64,000 nt of DNA from Calvatia gigantea (taxonomy: Eukaryota; Basidiomycota; Agaricomycetes; Agaricales; Lycoperdaceae). The notes beneath the pieces were generated by a model that saw nothing but the letters and a program-made list of their open reading frames with translations, had not been told where the DNA came from and made no database searches. Position 1 is the stretch's first letter. Every line of letters begins with the position of its first letter. Position numbers and translations under genes: made by a program. The stretch lies in the NCBI GenBank assembly GCA_025093985.1, contig JACAAK010000006.1, positions 2,356,001 through 2,420,000 on the forward strand, written 5' to 3'. This document shows, piece by piece, positions 1 to 10,633 of the stretch.

Positions 1-907
1 TACGCTGCTGATTCCGGTCACGGAGAGAGCCGTTCGGGAGCAGTGGGTACAAGGGGTGGATCGTTCCGTGTCACACTGAAAACTTGCCACCCTACCACCA
101 TGTGCTTCATACCAAGTTACCCCACGCCGACGTCAGGACTCATTACCCCATCGATATCTGGGTATCGCTACACCACCTGCATGTGGGACACTGTCCCAAG
201 GAAGGCACACGACTAAAATTATAACCGCCCAGAGCGCTGGTTTCTCGGCAAGGGGGGCAATGTTTGGATTCTATCCCCGAGTATTGCGGGTGATGGATTA
301 ATCGATAACAAATAACTCAACTCCATACTGCCGAGCATCTGAGATGGCTCTCTTTTGATTGGTTATCAACTGGATTTCTGACCCCAGAACTTGATTCTTG
401 TGAATCTGGGATGACTTTGCCTTTGTTCACCGTTTCTTGATGAAACCTAGTCAGAACGAGGAGCTAGGAACCTCTAGAGCCTTATAGCCTCACCCAGTCC
501 AGACACTGGTAGCCGTCCCTGTCTTGTTCTGTGTCTTGCTCTTGGATTCGCAACTTCGACTTTTTTTCCAGGGAATCTGACCGCGATGAATACGGGGACT
601 ATTCCGTTATTTCAGCCTTGTATGTGCCTGAATACCAATTGCTAGACTGCTACAATGGTAATTCTAACCAGTCAGCCAGTGCGCATTCTATCCGTCCATA
701 ATTTGGATCTTTCTCAACTTCATAAAGGTGAAATTTCGATTAAGCGACGCGAAAAGTGGATATAATGTCATGTGATGACTCGCGTGGCACGTGATGAGAA
801 CCTGATTAGGGTGTCAACAAACTGATGGTTGAATCGATCCGTCAACGCGTCCCCCGCCTCCTTGCTTCCTACTTCCATCTTCCCCCCTCAAAATTTTCCA
901 CCAAAAA
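1..907. other. Intergenic, upstream of the HMGN-like gene
   Basis: No coding exon, RNA gene or repeat could be supported here. Short open frames lack splice structure and recognisable protein motifs. The last few hundred bases should contain the promoter of the basic nuclear protein that starts at 908, but I see no clear TATA box; the leader just before the ATG is rich in C and T. Confidence 0.5.
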
Positions 908-1950
908 ATGCCTCGCAAATCCTCTACCGCTGCTGCCGGAGAATCTGGCGCAACTGCTGCAGAACCTCGTCGCTCATCTCGTATCAAGGACCAACCTAAA
1001 CCCGAACCACCCGTCAAAAAGACGCCGGCTAAGCCCAGGGCTAAGAAAGCCGATAAAGAGAAAGCGGAAGGTGCGGGAGACAAGGAAGAAAAGCCAAAAT
1101 CTACCCGTGGCAAGAAACGCAAAGAACCCGAGGCTGCAGAGGCCAATGGTGCTGCTGCACCTGAGGGTGAGGGAGAGGAACCCCCCGTTAAGAAGGTCCG
1201 TGCCCCCTTTTTCATATCGAAGGCGTATATATGTTGATTATGATCCTTCTCATGTTAGGCCAAACCAGAGTCTCAGGCCGCTGCTAAGCCATCATCGAAG
1301 GCCTCTAACAAACCTGCATCCAAAGCTGCGGAAACAAGCGGAAAGCCACCTTCAAAAGCGAGCGGCAAGCCCACCTCCAAGGCCGGTGCTAAACCCGCTT
1401 CGAAGGCTGAGAAACCTGCCTCGAAGCCACCGTCAAGAGCTAGTTCCAAAAAACCCGCGTCAAAGGTTCGCATTCAGTTCAAGCCCTCCTTCGCCGTGTC
1501 TTAAGCGCCGTTGGGCCGACCGTCTGTTGTGTGGGAAAAATCGAACTCATGTCCAACTCAACCAGGTCGAGGGTCAAGAACCCGCCGTCGCTGCTACTGC
1601 TGCAAATCCAAATGCCACTGAGACAATTACTGAAGAGCCTGAGGCAGAGGCACAAGCCAATGCTGAAGCGGCTTTGCCAGCTGAAACCACAGTTCGTATC
1701 CTGACGTCATATTGTCCGATCATTCTCATCCATGCTTTTAGGCTTGAGCGATGTGTGCGTTTTGCGTTCGACCTCTGTCATCGGGGGCTCTTGTACATAT
1801 TGTCTAAACTTCCCCTCATGGTGACTGGTCGAACAGGTCGAAACACCGTCCATCTCTCGTCATCGTCTTTCTGATCTCTCTTTTGGCTCTAAACCACATG
1901 TCAACTGGAAACCTCGTTGGCTTCGTGTGCTGCTCCTGCACACGAGGTAA
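908..1950 (+). CDS. HMGN-like, lysine/alanine/proline-rich nuclear protein
   Basis: Proposed exons are 908-1195, 1259-1465, 1566-1691 and 1837-1950, all joined in phase 0. The N-terminus has PRRSSRIKDQPKPEPPVKK (about residues 20-40), which resembles the RRSARLSA nucleosome-binding core and the following Pro/Lys stretch of HMGN proteins. Basic and acidic blocks follow (KKRKEPEAAE, EGEGEEPPVKK). Exon 2 is a run of about eight KPxSK-type repeats, as in H1-like tails, and exon 3 is acidic (TEEPEAEAQANAEAA). Known: HMGN proteins bind nucleosomes and loosen chromatin. Inferred: a chromatin-associated role in the nucleus. There is no HMG box. The last exon, about 38 codons, is the weakest part, and another 3' end is possible. 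The introns open with GTCCGT, GTTCGC and GTTCGT, unlike the usual GTANGT. Confidence 0.6.
1259..1465 (+). repeat. Degenerate KPxSK coding repeat
   Basis: Exon 2 of the HMGN-like gene encodes repeated units such as KPSSKAS, KPASKAA, KPPSKAS, KPTSKAG, KPASKAE and KPASKPP. Spacing is 7-11 residues. This is a low-complexity basic tail rather than a mobile repeat. Confidence 0.7.
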
Positions 1951-2643
1951 CTCCTAACCTGCTGTCGCTTTGCTCCTTTTTGCTTTCTTCTCGTTCCCTT
2001 TCGACTTTTTCACGCAAATCTCACCGTGGCTCGTCTCTATTTCTTCCTCCGCGTTCCATCTCTGTGATCCCATTGGCGTATCGAAAGCTGTTGTATGTAT
2101 CACCGATGTTTGGCATGGTTGTATCTGTAAGCGCTGTGGTTTCCTCTCGTCACCCCACCTACCTCCCTGTCCCCCTTGTCCACTTACTGTCCCTTTTGTT
2201 GTTTTGATCCGTCCACTTCCCGCATGTCGCTTGGTTTCAATGACGTCAGGACGGTTCTCATCTTCAATTCCTCTCCCAGCGTCCTGGCTCTGATATGCCC
2301 TTCTTGTATACTCCAAACGTTGTTGAAACAGCTCTTTCATATTTTAATCCCCCTTGTGTCTTTTTTTCTTTTTTTCTTCTTTGTTTGGTGTCCTGTTGAG
2401 TTCGTAATCTCTTTTATGTATGTAGTGATTATCCCCCTCTTTTCTGTGTGGTACGTGACATAGGTCTAGTTAGGTGGTAGGGTATGCCATACAAATAGGC
2501 AAAGATTCCTTTGTGAATTTATGCACAGGGGAATGGGCGATGAATAAATTTATAGGTATCATTAATCCTCTCGGGGGGATGTGAATAACATACAGGGATA
2601 ATGTGTGGTTTCTAAGTAGCAGTTGGGCATAAACGAATTATCC
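1951..2643. other. Convergent 3' region between the HMGN-like gene and PEX19
   Basis: The + strand is very T/C-rich, with long T runs around 2350-2400. The two flanking genes converge here, so this stretch probably holds both 3' UTRs and polyadenylation signals. No coding exon is supported. Confidence 0.5.
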
Positions 2644-4026
2644 CTAAGGCCAAATGAATCTTAAGATGAAGGTGGACCGAATGTGATTTTTTTTTTTGGG
2701 ATGGTCTTTTAGGCGATGATGCATCCCCTCGGGAATTTTGGGTAAGCCATCCTCGCCGAGGTCGAAGCCGGGAGGCATCTCGCCCATAATTGCTGGTGGA
2801 GGCGAACCATGAGATTGCATCTGACAAAAAAACGAGAGGAATCAGAACGAAGAACAGGAAAAAGGAAGAGGAGAAAAAGAAACATACCATGTTCATCTGC
2901 TCTAATACCACCATGGTGTATTTCGGGTCGTCGTCGCTGTACCCTGGGTCCTCGAATGTCTTAATGATCCTGTCTACGCATTCATACTGCGCTTCGTAAC
3001 GTTTCTTATCTTCCTCTGAAAGCTCTTTTGCGTTGTCGCGGAGGTATTGTGGGAACTGCGGAAGGATAAGGGTAAGCACCCAGTACACGTGCGCAATCGA
3101 AGAGGTGTTATAACCGCTTACCTTGTCGTGAAGTTCTTTCAGAGGTTCGTATAGGATTTCTTTGCTCATGAGTTGAGACATCATATTTTCTAGCATAATC
3201 TCGAGACCCTCGCCTTCGCCTTCGCCGTCCTCTCCGAGAGACGAGAGGAGACTTTCCAAGGCGTTATCGTTGGTGGGGGGATTTGGACCCGACTGGTTCT
3301 GTTCATACGGCGTGCCATTGCATCAAAGGAGGGATGGATAGGGAGGGAGGGGAACAGGATCGGCACACATCAGCTCAGTAATGGAAGCTACTCTAGATTT
3401 TAGATCGGGAAAGGGCGTACCCGGAGGTCTGATTCACTGGTTCGGAGTTTTTCCATAGCTTCTCTGATTGTGCGTTGGAAAGGGTCTTCCACACCACCAC
3501 TACTTATTATTATTATTACTCTTGGATCCAGGATCTTGTGTGCTCAGCGGGCGTTCACTTGGAGGCGCTCTGAGGATCAGCTTCTAGGTCTTCGATGATC
3601 ATCTTCTCCCAGAGTTCTTTGAATTTTTTAGCTTCATCGTCGTCGTTGTCGCCGGTGGCCCCCGGTTCGTCTGTTGATTTGGATTCTGCAGTGGAGAGTG
3701 TTCGCATCATCTCTTCCATTTGTTTCGCGAATTCTTTTGCGAAATCGTCAGAAAGTGCGGTGTCTTCGACATCATCGGCGTTTGGCGCTTTGCCTTTAGC
3801 AGTGGTGGTGGATTGGGGTGGGGTAGGTTTGTCGACTGGGAGGTTGTGTTGTTGCTGGGGTGATGATGACGAGGGATCTAGTTTTGGTGGTGGAGTTTTT
3901 GAGAATTCGTCGAGGATGTCTATTTGAGTAGCCCGGGTGAAAGATGAGTCCCGTACGGCTAAGGAAGGAGACTGAATACGTACCATCAAGGTCATCGACG
4001 TCTTCGTCACTGTATTTCGGAGGCAT
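2644..4026 (-). CDS. PEX19: Peroxisomal biogenesis factor 19
   Basis: Six exons on the minus strand: 3984-4026, 3559-3919, 3421-3502, 3122-3298, 2888-3055 and 2644-2820 (335 codons as read). PEX19 is the cytosolic chaperone and import receptor for peroxisomal membrane proteins and docks on PEX3. The N-terminus is acidic (SDEDVDDLDDILDEFSK), the PEX3-binding type. Then come DDFAKEFAKQMEEMMR, EDPFQRTIREAMEKLR and the C-terminal core MSKEILYEPLKELHDKFPQY. Order and length fit the family. Odd: as read, the protein ends in a basic, CaaX-less tail. Four Gs (plus-strand C run 2725-2728) sit just after PKIPEG; with three Gs the frame would read CIIA-stop, ending at 2709, a proper farnesylation box. 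The ATG at 4026 is chosen because the acidic N-terminus starts there. Confidence 0.93.
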
Positions 4027-4460
4027 CACGAACTTAAAAGTATGAAATTTCTTGGATGTTGTGGACGGCCTTGACGAGGCTTATGAGGGTGGAAATCAGC
4101 TGTTAGGGCGCTTGAGATAACCGGTCCTTTACCTTACTGGAGGAGATACCCGGTTGTCACATGCAGGTGCGTGTGACATTAATTAACCCCTTCACAAATT
4201 ACCATCCTCGAGCAATTGATTTACACCAAGCCAATTGGGGACAGTGTCCAAAGGAATAAAATAGTAGATGCATTCAACAATTCAGATCTTCAGAGATGAA
4301 TATTTCTGAACTTTCTGTATAAGATTTGGAAAAAAAAATAGATAGGACCGCATTGTTGTAACAAGACCCAGCTTTCAAATTACTTAAGTATCCGCCCAAA
4401 TGACCCAATGAACTTCCATGATCGGCATGAATCAGTCTTTCCCATCCACCATCGCTTCTC

Positions 4461-4992
4461 TCAAACAGCTCCAACCTTCTTCTCCGCTCCGTTTACATTA
4501 CCCACCCGTCTAGCCACCTCCTCTTCCATTGAATCAATCTTAGCCTGATCATTTCTGCCGTTTTCCTCGAGACGCTTTATTCCCTCCTCCAGTTCGCGAG
4601 TGAACGCATTAGAGAGTTCCTCTTCACTCGGAACTCTATCGTGAGCAGCTTGTGGAGGTGAAAGGAGACCTCTCCCGGGTGTAGAAATCGGGGGAGCATC
4701 AACACGGGTATTGTGCCGTGGTCGGTTGCCGAAAGTTGTTGGTTCGGTTATTGCACTTGGAGGTGGTGCGAGTGGTCTGCGTTTCTCTGAAATGTTCGGG
4801 AGAACGTCTATTTGAATATTTAATTTTGGCCAAAATCAACCCAGAAAGAGGAGATGTGAAGGTTAGGAATGATTGCTCGCTGATGACACGGGTGATAGGG
4901 GCCATACCATCAACTTCATCACCGTCCTCCTCAATCTCATTATTCTTGATCCAGATCTTCTCTAAAGTTGGCTTTGTGGTTTCCTCAGGCAT
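4461..4992 (-). CDS. Small acidic/coiled protein, weakly PEX19-like N-terminus
   Basis: Two exons: 4908-4992 and 4461-4807, joined in phase 1 to give 143 residues. An in-frame ATG at 5043 would add 17 residues. The start MPEETTKPTLEKIWIKNN leads into an acidic stretch (EIEEDGDEVDDVL), a Pro/Arg-rich middle, and a charged helix (SEEELSNAFTRELEEGIKRL). I do not recognise a family with certainty. The acidic DEVDDVL motif, the later amphipathic helix, and an intron in phase 1 that splits the same Asp codon as PEX19 intron 1 hint that it may be an old truncated PEX19 relative or simply an unrelated acidic protein. It lies directly upstream of PEX19 on the same strand. Confidence 0.55.
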
Positions 4993-5043
4993 CGTAGATG
5001 GTGAAAATGAGGTGTATGTATGTGAGTTGGCGGTTTGGCCCAT

Positions 5044-5500
5044 GGTTGTTAATATAGCTGGCCCTGTCTCGGAGATAGGTCACGTGTTGGTGATGATGGA
5101 TACCAATTCATACCACCCTTTCACAGGCGGACCGAGGACAGCTCAGATCTCAGAGCGCTTGTTGGTCTCTTCAGTCCCTTTATTCGAAAATAAGATAAGC
5201 TCGAATTCGGAGGTGTCTCTCCTGGCATCGTTTTTCCCATAGTCTTAGCAAGATTGCACAATTCGATCGCTGCGAGGAAGACCAGGTTCATTGACCTGGA
5301 CCGGTCATTTGGGATTGACTCAAGAATTGAATATACAGAGTGTCTTTTAATAGTCTAAAATGTAGTGTGAATATATACGCGAAAGACGAAACTACGAGTA
5401 CAGCGTAAACACAAAACACGACGAGGCCGAAATCACGACTAACTTACATAGATTACAACACATTTCAAGACCTTACCTGAGTGTCCAAGAACAAAAAAAA
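5044..5500. other. Intergenic, 3' of PIL1
   Basis: This short gap lies between the small acidic gene and the 3' end of PIL1. Open frames on the + strand are unsupported. It probably contains the promoter of the acidic gene and the PIL1 3' UTR. Confidence 0.4.
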
Positions 5501-8500
5501 TCACATCAAACTATCCTCCAGATTCGTCGCAAACCTCCCTTGTCCATACCCACCTTGTCCCCCACCCCCTCGTCCACGTCCACCAGGTCCCATTGGACCA
5601 CCACCAGGACCGGCACCAACCCACCCACCCCCAGCAACATTCGCGCCCGCAGCCCTTTGTTGTTCTGTATATACGCTTCCTGCGCATCGTCATAACCGTA
5701 CCCGTCGTGTCGGCGCGGATCTCCTTCTTCCTCCCCCCTCTTCCTGATATGTAGGGGCTGCATCTGTCCCTGTCCCTGTCCTTGTCCTTGTCCATACGGG
5801 CTTGGTGGCGGAACTTGGTCATCTTCATACGGCGATGGCAACCTCTCTATATCAACTATCCCACCCCCCCACCACCACCACCAATCGAAGGAGAAGTAGA
5901 GCCACCAAAACGTGCAGTAGGACTAGGAGGTCCAAATGCCGCACCGGGACCGGGACGGGGCGAGGGCCTCTTGAAAGCTGCTGCCGAAATTTTCCCTCCA
6001 CCGCCAGGACTCCCGATACTACCAGTCAAAGATGATGTTGACCCCCGTTTTCCAGTTGCTGATCTCATATAGGGAGCGTTTGGCGGTTGTGCGTCGAATG
6101 GAGGTGGGTTTGCGTTGTACCCCCCTCCTTCCCCTCCTTCGACTTCCCCCTCCTACTCCGATACCCGGATACCCTTGATTTCTTCGTTCCTCGTAAGGGT
6201 TATACTCTTGCTCGTAAGAAGAAAAGGCCCCATATGCTTCAGGCGCCTGTTGCGATGGTGTTTGAGATGAGTATGAAAGCGGAGTGCCGTACTGGGATGG
6301 CGGGGATACCAGAGGCACCGGGTTGGCACTTTGATCCATATTGTTGTACTGAGATTGTAGGATGTTCGGTATACGTCGGTGCGCGCCCAAGACCGGGTTC
6401 GGGAGGTGCAGCGGCAACGGGAACGTCGTATTCCGGACGAGGCGATACGCTTTTCCGGTCAGAGGACGTATACGACACCGCGGGAGGAGATAATGGCGAA
6501 GCCGACAGGTCCCTCTGCCCGACGGGAGCTGGTGGTTGTGTTTCATTGAAGGAAAGTTGGGAGTGGGAAGGTGAATGAAGTTCCAAGGCGATTTCACGAG
6601 CCGCAGCTGCGTCGAGGGCCCTTTCTTGATCCTCACGATTCATCGTGGGTGCGGGAACTCGAGCTCCCCTCGTGTCTCCTTCAGAACATATCTCGTCAGT
6701 GTGCGAATCATTCAATTGGTACGACACACATACCTCGATCATCGAATGGCCCATGCCTTGCTTGATCCTGGTTCTGACCTTGACTTTGTTGTCCAGCCAT
6801 AGAAGGTCCTCCAGCCATCGGAGACGGTAAAGCCGAGTCGTCCTGTGGTGTCATCGGCGACAGGGGCGCATCGTTAATCTGGCTAACCTCTCCGAACCGT
6901 ACGTGCCGGCTTACATGTTTGTCGTCCATCCTATCGTCGCCTCCTCTCGATATGTACGCCAAACCGCCTTCATCTTGCGAGAGATTGGAGAGGTTGGATA
7001 TATTCCTGTTATGCGCTGGTGACGATTGTTTAGTGGCAACCCAAGGATTCTCGTTATCAACTGGCGATTCATAAGCGGGCGCAGGTCCGTCTTTACTGAG
7101 CCTCCCAGGGTTCCCGATGGCAGGTAGAGGCGCTTCGTCCCGTGGGGCTCGGTCGGATGAGGCAGCCAGTGCTTTAGCCACTGAAGATGAGAATGAGTCC
7201 GACTCTTGGCGCTGGGGTGGGGACGATAGTAAAGAGAACTGATTCTTTTCCTCTGAGTGGGGTGGGTACCCTCCACCACCTACACCCACGCCTCCACCCA
7301 CACCTGCACCAACATTATCGGTGGCACCCATAGACCCCGAACGGCCCTTCACGGGGAAGGTCGCAAAACGACCGCCGCCGGGATTAGAGTCATCTATGGG
7401 ACCCTCACGCTGAGTGGAACCGAATTCGTCGGCGCGACGGCCGAAACCAGAACCGGACTGGAAGGCTGACGCACTTGATAATGAGCCAGAATACTGAGGC
7501 TGCTGTTGAGCTTCATTCGTGGGATCAAGGAATCGGCCCGTGCCCAATCCTTGAGGCTCAGGTAAGAAATCACGCCTGGGAGAATCGGTAATATGTGATT
7601 CAAATGGTGGTTGTGCTGATGATGAGAAACTGTCTTGGGGTACGTGTATCCCGTGCGTGAAAGGTTCTGAGACACCGGGAACTTGCGGGAGTTGCTGGTC
7701 TACACGACGTGGTTGTGTGGGGGCGGAGGGGACAGTGGATAGTCGCACTTCGTTTGCACATTGATGCGCTTCCGCGACTAGCTCTTCAGTTTTGGCGTGC
7801 CCGAAATATTGGGTACGCGGAAGCCCAGGTTGTGTATCCTCTTCTGGTATTTGCTGTCAATAAATTGTTAGTTGTGCAGCAGGGCCATACCATGACAACG
7901 TTGACTTACGGAGATGATAAGCTTCCCATACTCTCCGACAATCTTTTTTTAGAGATCAATTAACGAATACGTTAAAGATCAAGACGATACGAACCACACC
8001 CTTTTCGCAACATTCTAGAAGACCTCCAAACTTCAAGCCCATCCACGTACGCGTTGCCGAGCGTTTAAAATCACCAATCGCCGCCTCATCTCGCATGATT
8101 TCCACATCGAGTCCTCGGATTTCCTCCCGCAGCCGATTCAGCTGGTCTGTTTGTTGCATTAGGTTCTTATGTTCTGGGCCCATCTTCTGGAGCTTTTTTT
8201 CCGCAGAATCGGCTTTGGACGCCACGTTTCGGCGTCGGCGCCGAAGTTCATCGAGGTTCTCTTCACGAGTTCTGATAGCTTTGAGCTGTTCACGTATGGT
8301 GTGGCCGTGTGCTGCATATTGTGAAAGTGCAGAAGTGAAGTGGGTGAGGATTGTGGTCGATGAACTGAGGATGTTCTAAAGGTGATCGTGTGAGATGTTA
8401 GTGCGATCGAAAGGTCATACGAGTGCTATTACACACTGACCCCTAGGTCTTCACCCTCACCTACACCCCATGTTTTTAATGCCTCGGAGGCTTTTGAGAA

Positions 8501-8690
8501 GTCGGCGCTGAGTTTTTGTAGACTGTGACGTGGTTGAGTCTAAGCGCGCATACGAGGGGGCAGAAACATACGAAATAATGACTGCCTTTTCGGCAGTGAT
8601 GAGATCCTGGAGTGGTCTGAGGTCCTGATTGCCTGCAAGTGCAGGAATTGTCGTGTTATGGGCGATTTTTGTCGCCGCAGACTTGAACAT
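5501..8690 (-). CDS. PIL1: Eisosome core protein Pil1/LSP1 family, long C-terminal tail
   Basis: Exons: 8572-8690, 8441-8522, 7995-8375, 7910-7942, 6734-7853, then 6678 downwards. The first five give the BAR-type core: MFKSAATKIAHNTTIPALAG, RPLQDLITAEKAVI, LKTWGVGEGEDLG, then a coiled region with RTREENLDELRRRRR and TWMGLKFGGLLECCEKG. Known: Pil1/LSP1 proteins coat the furrow-like plasma-membrane domains called eisosomes. The tail is Ser/Pro/Gly/Gln-rich, as in other basidiomycete members, and includes KISAAAFKRP; the likely C-terminus is RFATNLEDSLM. Odd: from 6678 to 5501 the coding-looking tail jumps frame about four times, one of them at a run of seven C on the plus strand near 5862. Small introns or single-base indels are needed; 6449-6352 could be one GTATCG...CAG intron. 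Core confidence is high; tail structure is uncertain. Confidence 0.9.
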
Positions 8691-9428
8691 TTACGACTGT
8701 TGTGATGATAGTCTAATAAATACCGTGCAAAGTGGTGTAACTGCGCAGTGACATCAGCATTCTCACACTCGGATCAGCAAGCAACATATCACAAACATAT
8801 ATTTACCTACGAAGTTGGCCCTGACAACACCATGTGCTCAGAACAAAACTGCCAGTCTTCCCGCATCAAGAACAATGTCATCTATGTACCTGTATCATCT
8901 CGGATATCAATGACATGGTCAAGTATCTGTCCATACTGATGGGGACATGGCTCTTTGGAGCTCTTTGGGCGGCCCCAGGACACCCGATGACCTGACTTTG
9001 GCTTCTGTCGGATCTCTGCGGACTTTCTTGTTGCGATATCCCCGAGCACGGTCTATCTTGCATGCTTTCTGAGACCTGAGGTCTCGATATTGCGCATACC
9101 CTCAGTGAATCTTCTGATACTATACTAAGCCGATCTCCTACTGTGCATCCGCGGTCCATGTACGCCCATATACCGACCGGTGAGCACTTTTAGCAAAATG
9201 ATATGCAATCTACTCCGTGACACCTCAATAACCCCCCACCACGGCACCCAAGGATCTCCTCCTTATTTCCTCGCTCCTCGCACGTGCCAGTATTCAACCA
9301 GCTCCCGTATATCTAGCCTCGTTACCATTACTTCTGGAGTGATATAACCCCACTCCTACTCCACACCGCACCCACGACACTCCTAACATGGCAGCCCCAG
9401 GTTGGCAAATTTCCTGTACCTTCTAAGC
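8691..9428. other. Divergent promoter region between PIL1 and the 9.4 kb gene
   Basis: PIL1 and the gene at 9429 point away from each other, so both promoters should lie here. A C/T-rich stretch just before 9389 is a likely core promoter for the rightward gene. No other gene is supported; the frames across 8748-9159 on both strands are unconvincing. Confidence 0.45.
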
Positions 9429-10355
9429 ATGTCGCCCACTCAGCTTATACCCCCGACTCCCAAAGCCGGACACCCGTTGGACCATCAACAGGATAACTCA
9501 ATTGTCGTTCCCACTCCCGACGACGTCGAGCAAGTCCGGGATATACTCCTCACCCATGTCCCCTACGAACTTGCGGACCTCATTCTGACCGAAGCGCAAT
9601 ATTGGGCCCGCCTCTCGACAAAACGCGATACTTTCCTTCGAGTTCAAGCATCTAATGAGTTTATGCATAACGCAAAATGGGTTTATATGCTTTCAGACCC
9701 AGTTCCTACTGTTTATAATGGCGACCGAGTTGTCCCCACCCGAGTGAAATCCGTACGATTTTCGTTGAAGAGTTGCGACCAAGGTTGGGGTGGCCTCTCG
9801 GAAGACAGAAGTAAGACCACTGAATATAATTTTCACCTAGAACGTTGACCAATGCATTATCGTCAGATACCTTCCGGTGCTCCTATACCTGGTTCGAAGC
9901 TTCCATCCTCCGGCCAGATCACACCTCCCAGCCACCCCCGGCATGGATGAAGGAAGCCACGAAAAGGCCTGTTAATATAACCACTTTCACGGAGCATGAT
10001 CTGGGCTGCACAGAAGTCCGCAGCTCATATAGATCCGGGAATAGGCGATGGTTTGTACAAATGAACGCTCAAGCGTCTCGCCATGTGAAGCGCCATGAGG
10101 TTGTGTGGTCAAGCTCATCAGCGGCTGTTAATATCTTGGAATCGGAATACGATGAAAAAACTGGGAGTGGACGTGGATTGGGATTCGTGCAGGAATTACA
10201 GGGCGGCGATCGGATTGCCTTGATTGCCAGAGCTTTGGTAAGTCCCATTTTCCCATTTCCGCTGGTCTTCGTCATTTTGTTAACGATACATGTAGTATCC
10301 TGGTTGGGAAAACAATGTCCATGGCGCGGAAATAGAAATTGCTTACCAGACCTGA
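9429..10355 (+). CDS. Conserved fungal protein of unknown function (SCDQGWGG/W-F-E type)
   Basis: Three exons: 9429-9810, 9867-10237 and 10296-10355, giving 270 residues. Landmarks are YELADLILTEAQYWARLS near residue 60, VKSVRFSLKSCDQGWGG near 125, YTWFEASILRP near 145, and a C-terminal GDRIALIARALYPGWENN plus HGAEIEIAYQ. The same order of motifs occurs in an unnamed family found in both ascomycetes and basidiomycetes, probably a beta-sandwich fold. No catalytic residues, signal peptide or membrane segment are visible. The ATG at 9389 opens a frame that cannot join the family frame through a normal intron, so 9429 is preferred. Function unknown. Confidence 0.8.
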
Positions 10356-10633
10356 TGTTCGTCCTCAGGCCGTGATTTGGTACCTTATCATTAGTTTCAT
10401 GTTTGCCCAATTTTTGTGTGGTGTTGCCCCATGTTTCAGCTCCGCAGAAGTATGACATATCAAGTTTTAATTGACAACAGTTCATATACCGGAGGTCGAG
10501 AATACGGACCATACGAGGATCCATAATCTAAGAACAAGAATCCCTACAACACATCAAATAGTACAACTACAGGTATAAACTTATCTTCCTGTAAGTGATC
10601 GACAGTCCGATGCAAACCCCCCAATCACAAACA

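Noticed and set aside
6353..6380. A 26 nt GTATAC...CAG intron in the PIL1 tail
   Set aside because: Too short for fungal splicing; a longer intron from GTATCG (about 6449) or a base error is more likely.
5481..6765. Long + strand open frames across 5481-6765
   Set aside because: They are antisense to the low-complexity PIL1 tail; their Pro/Gly-rich products mirror its codon bias and have no motif of their own.
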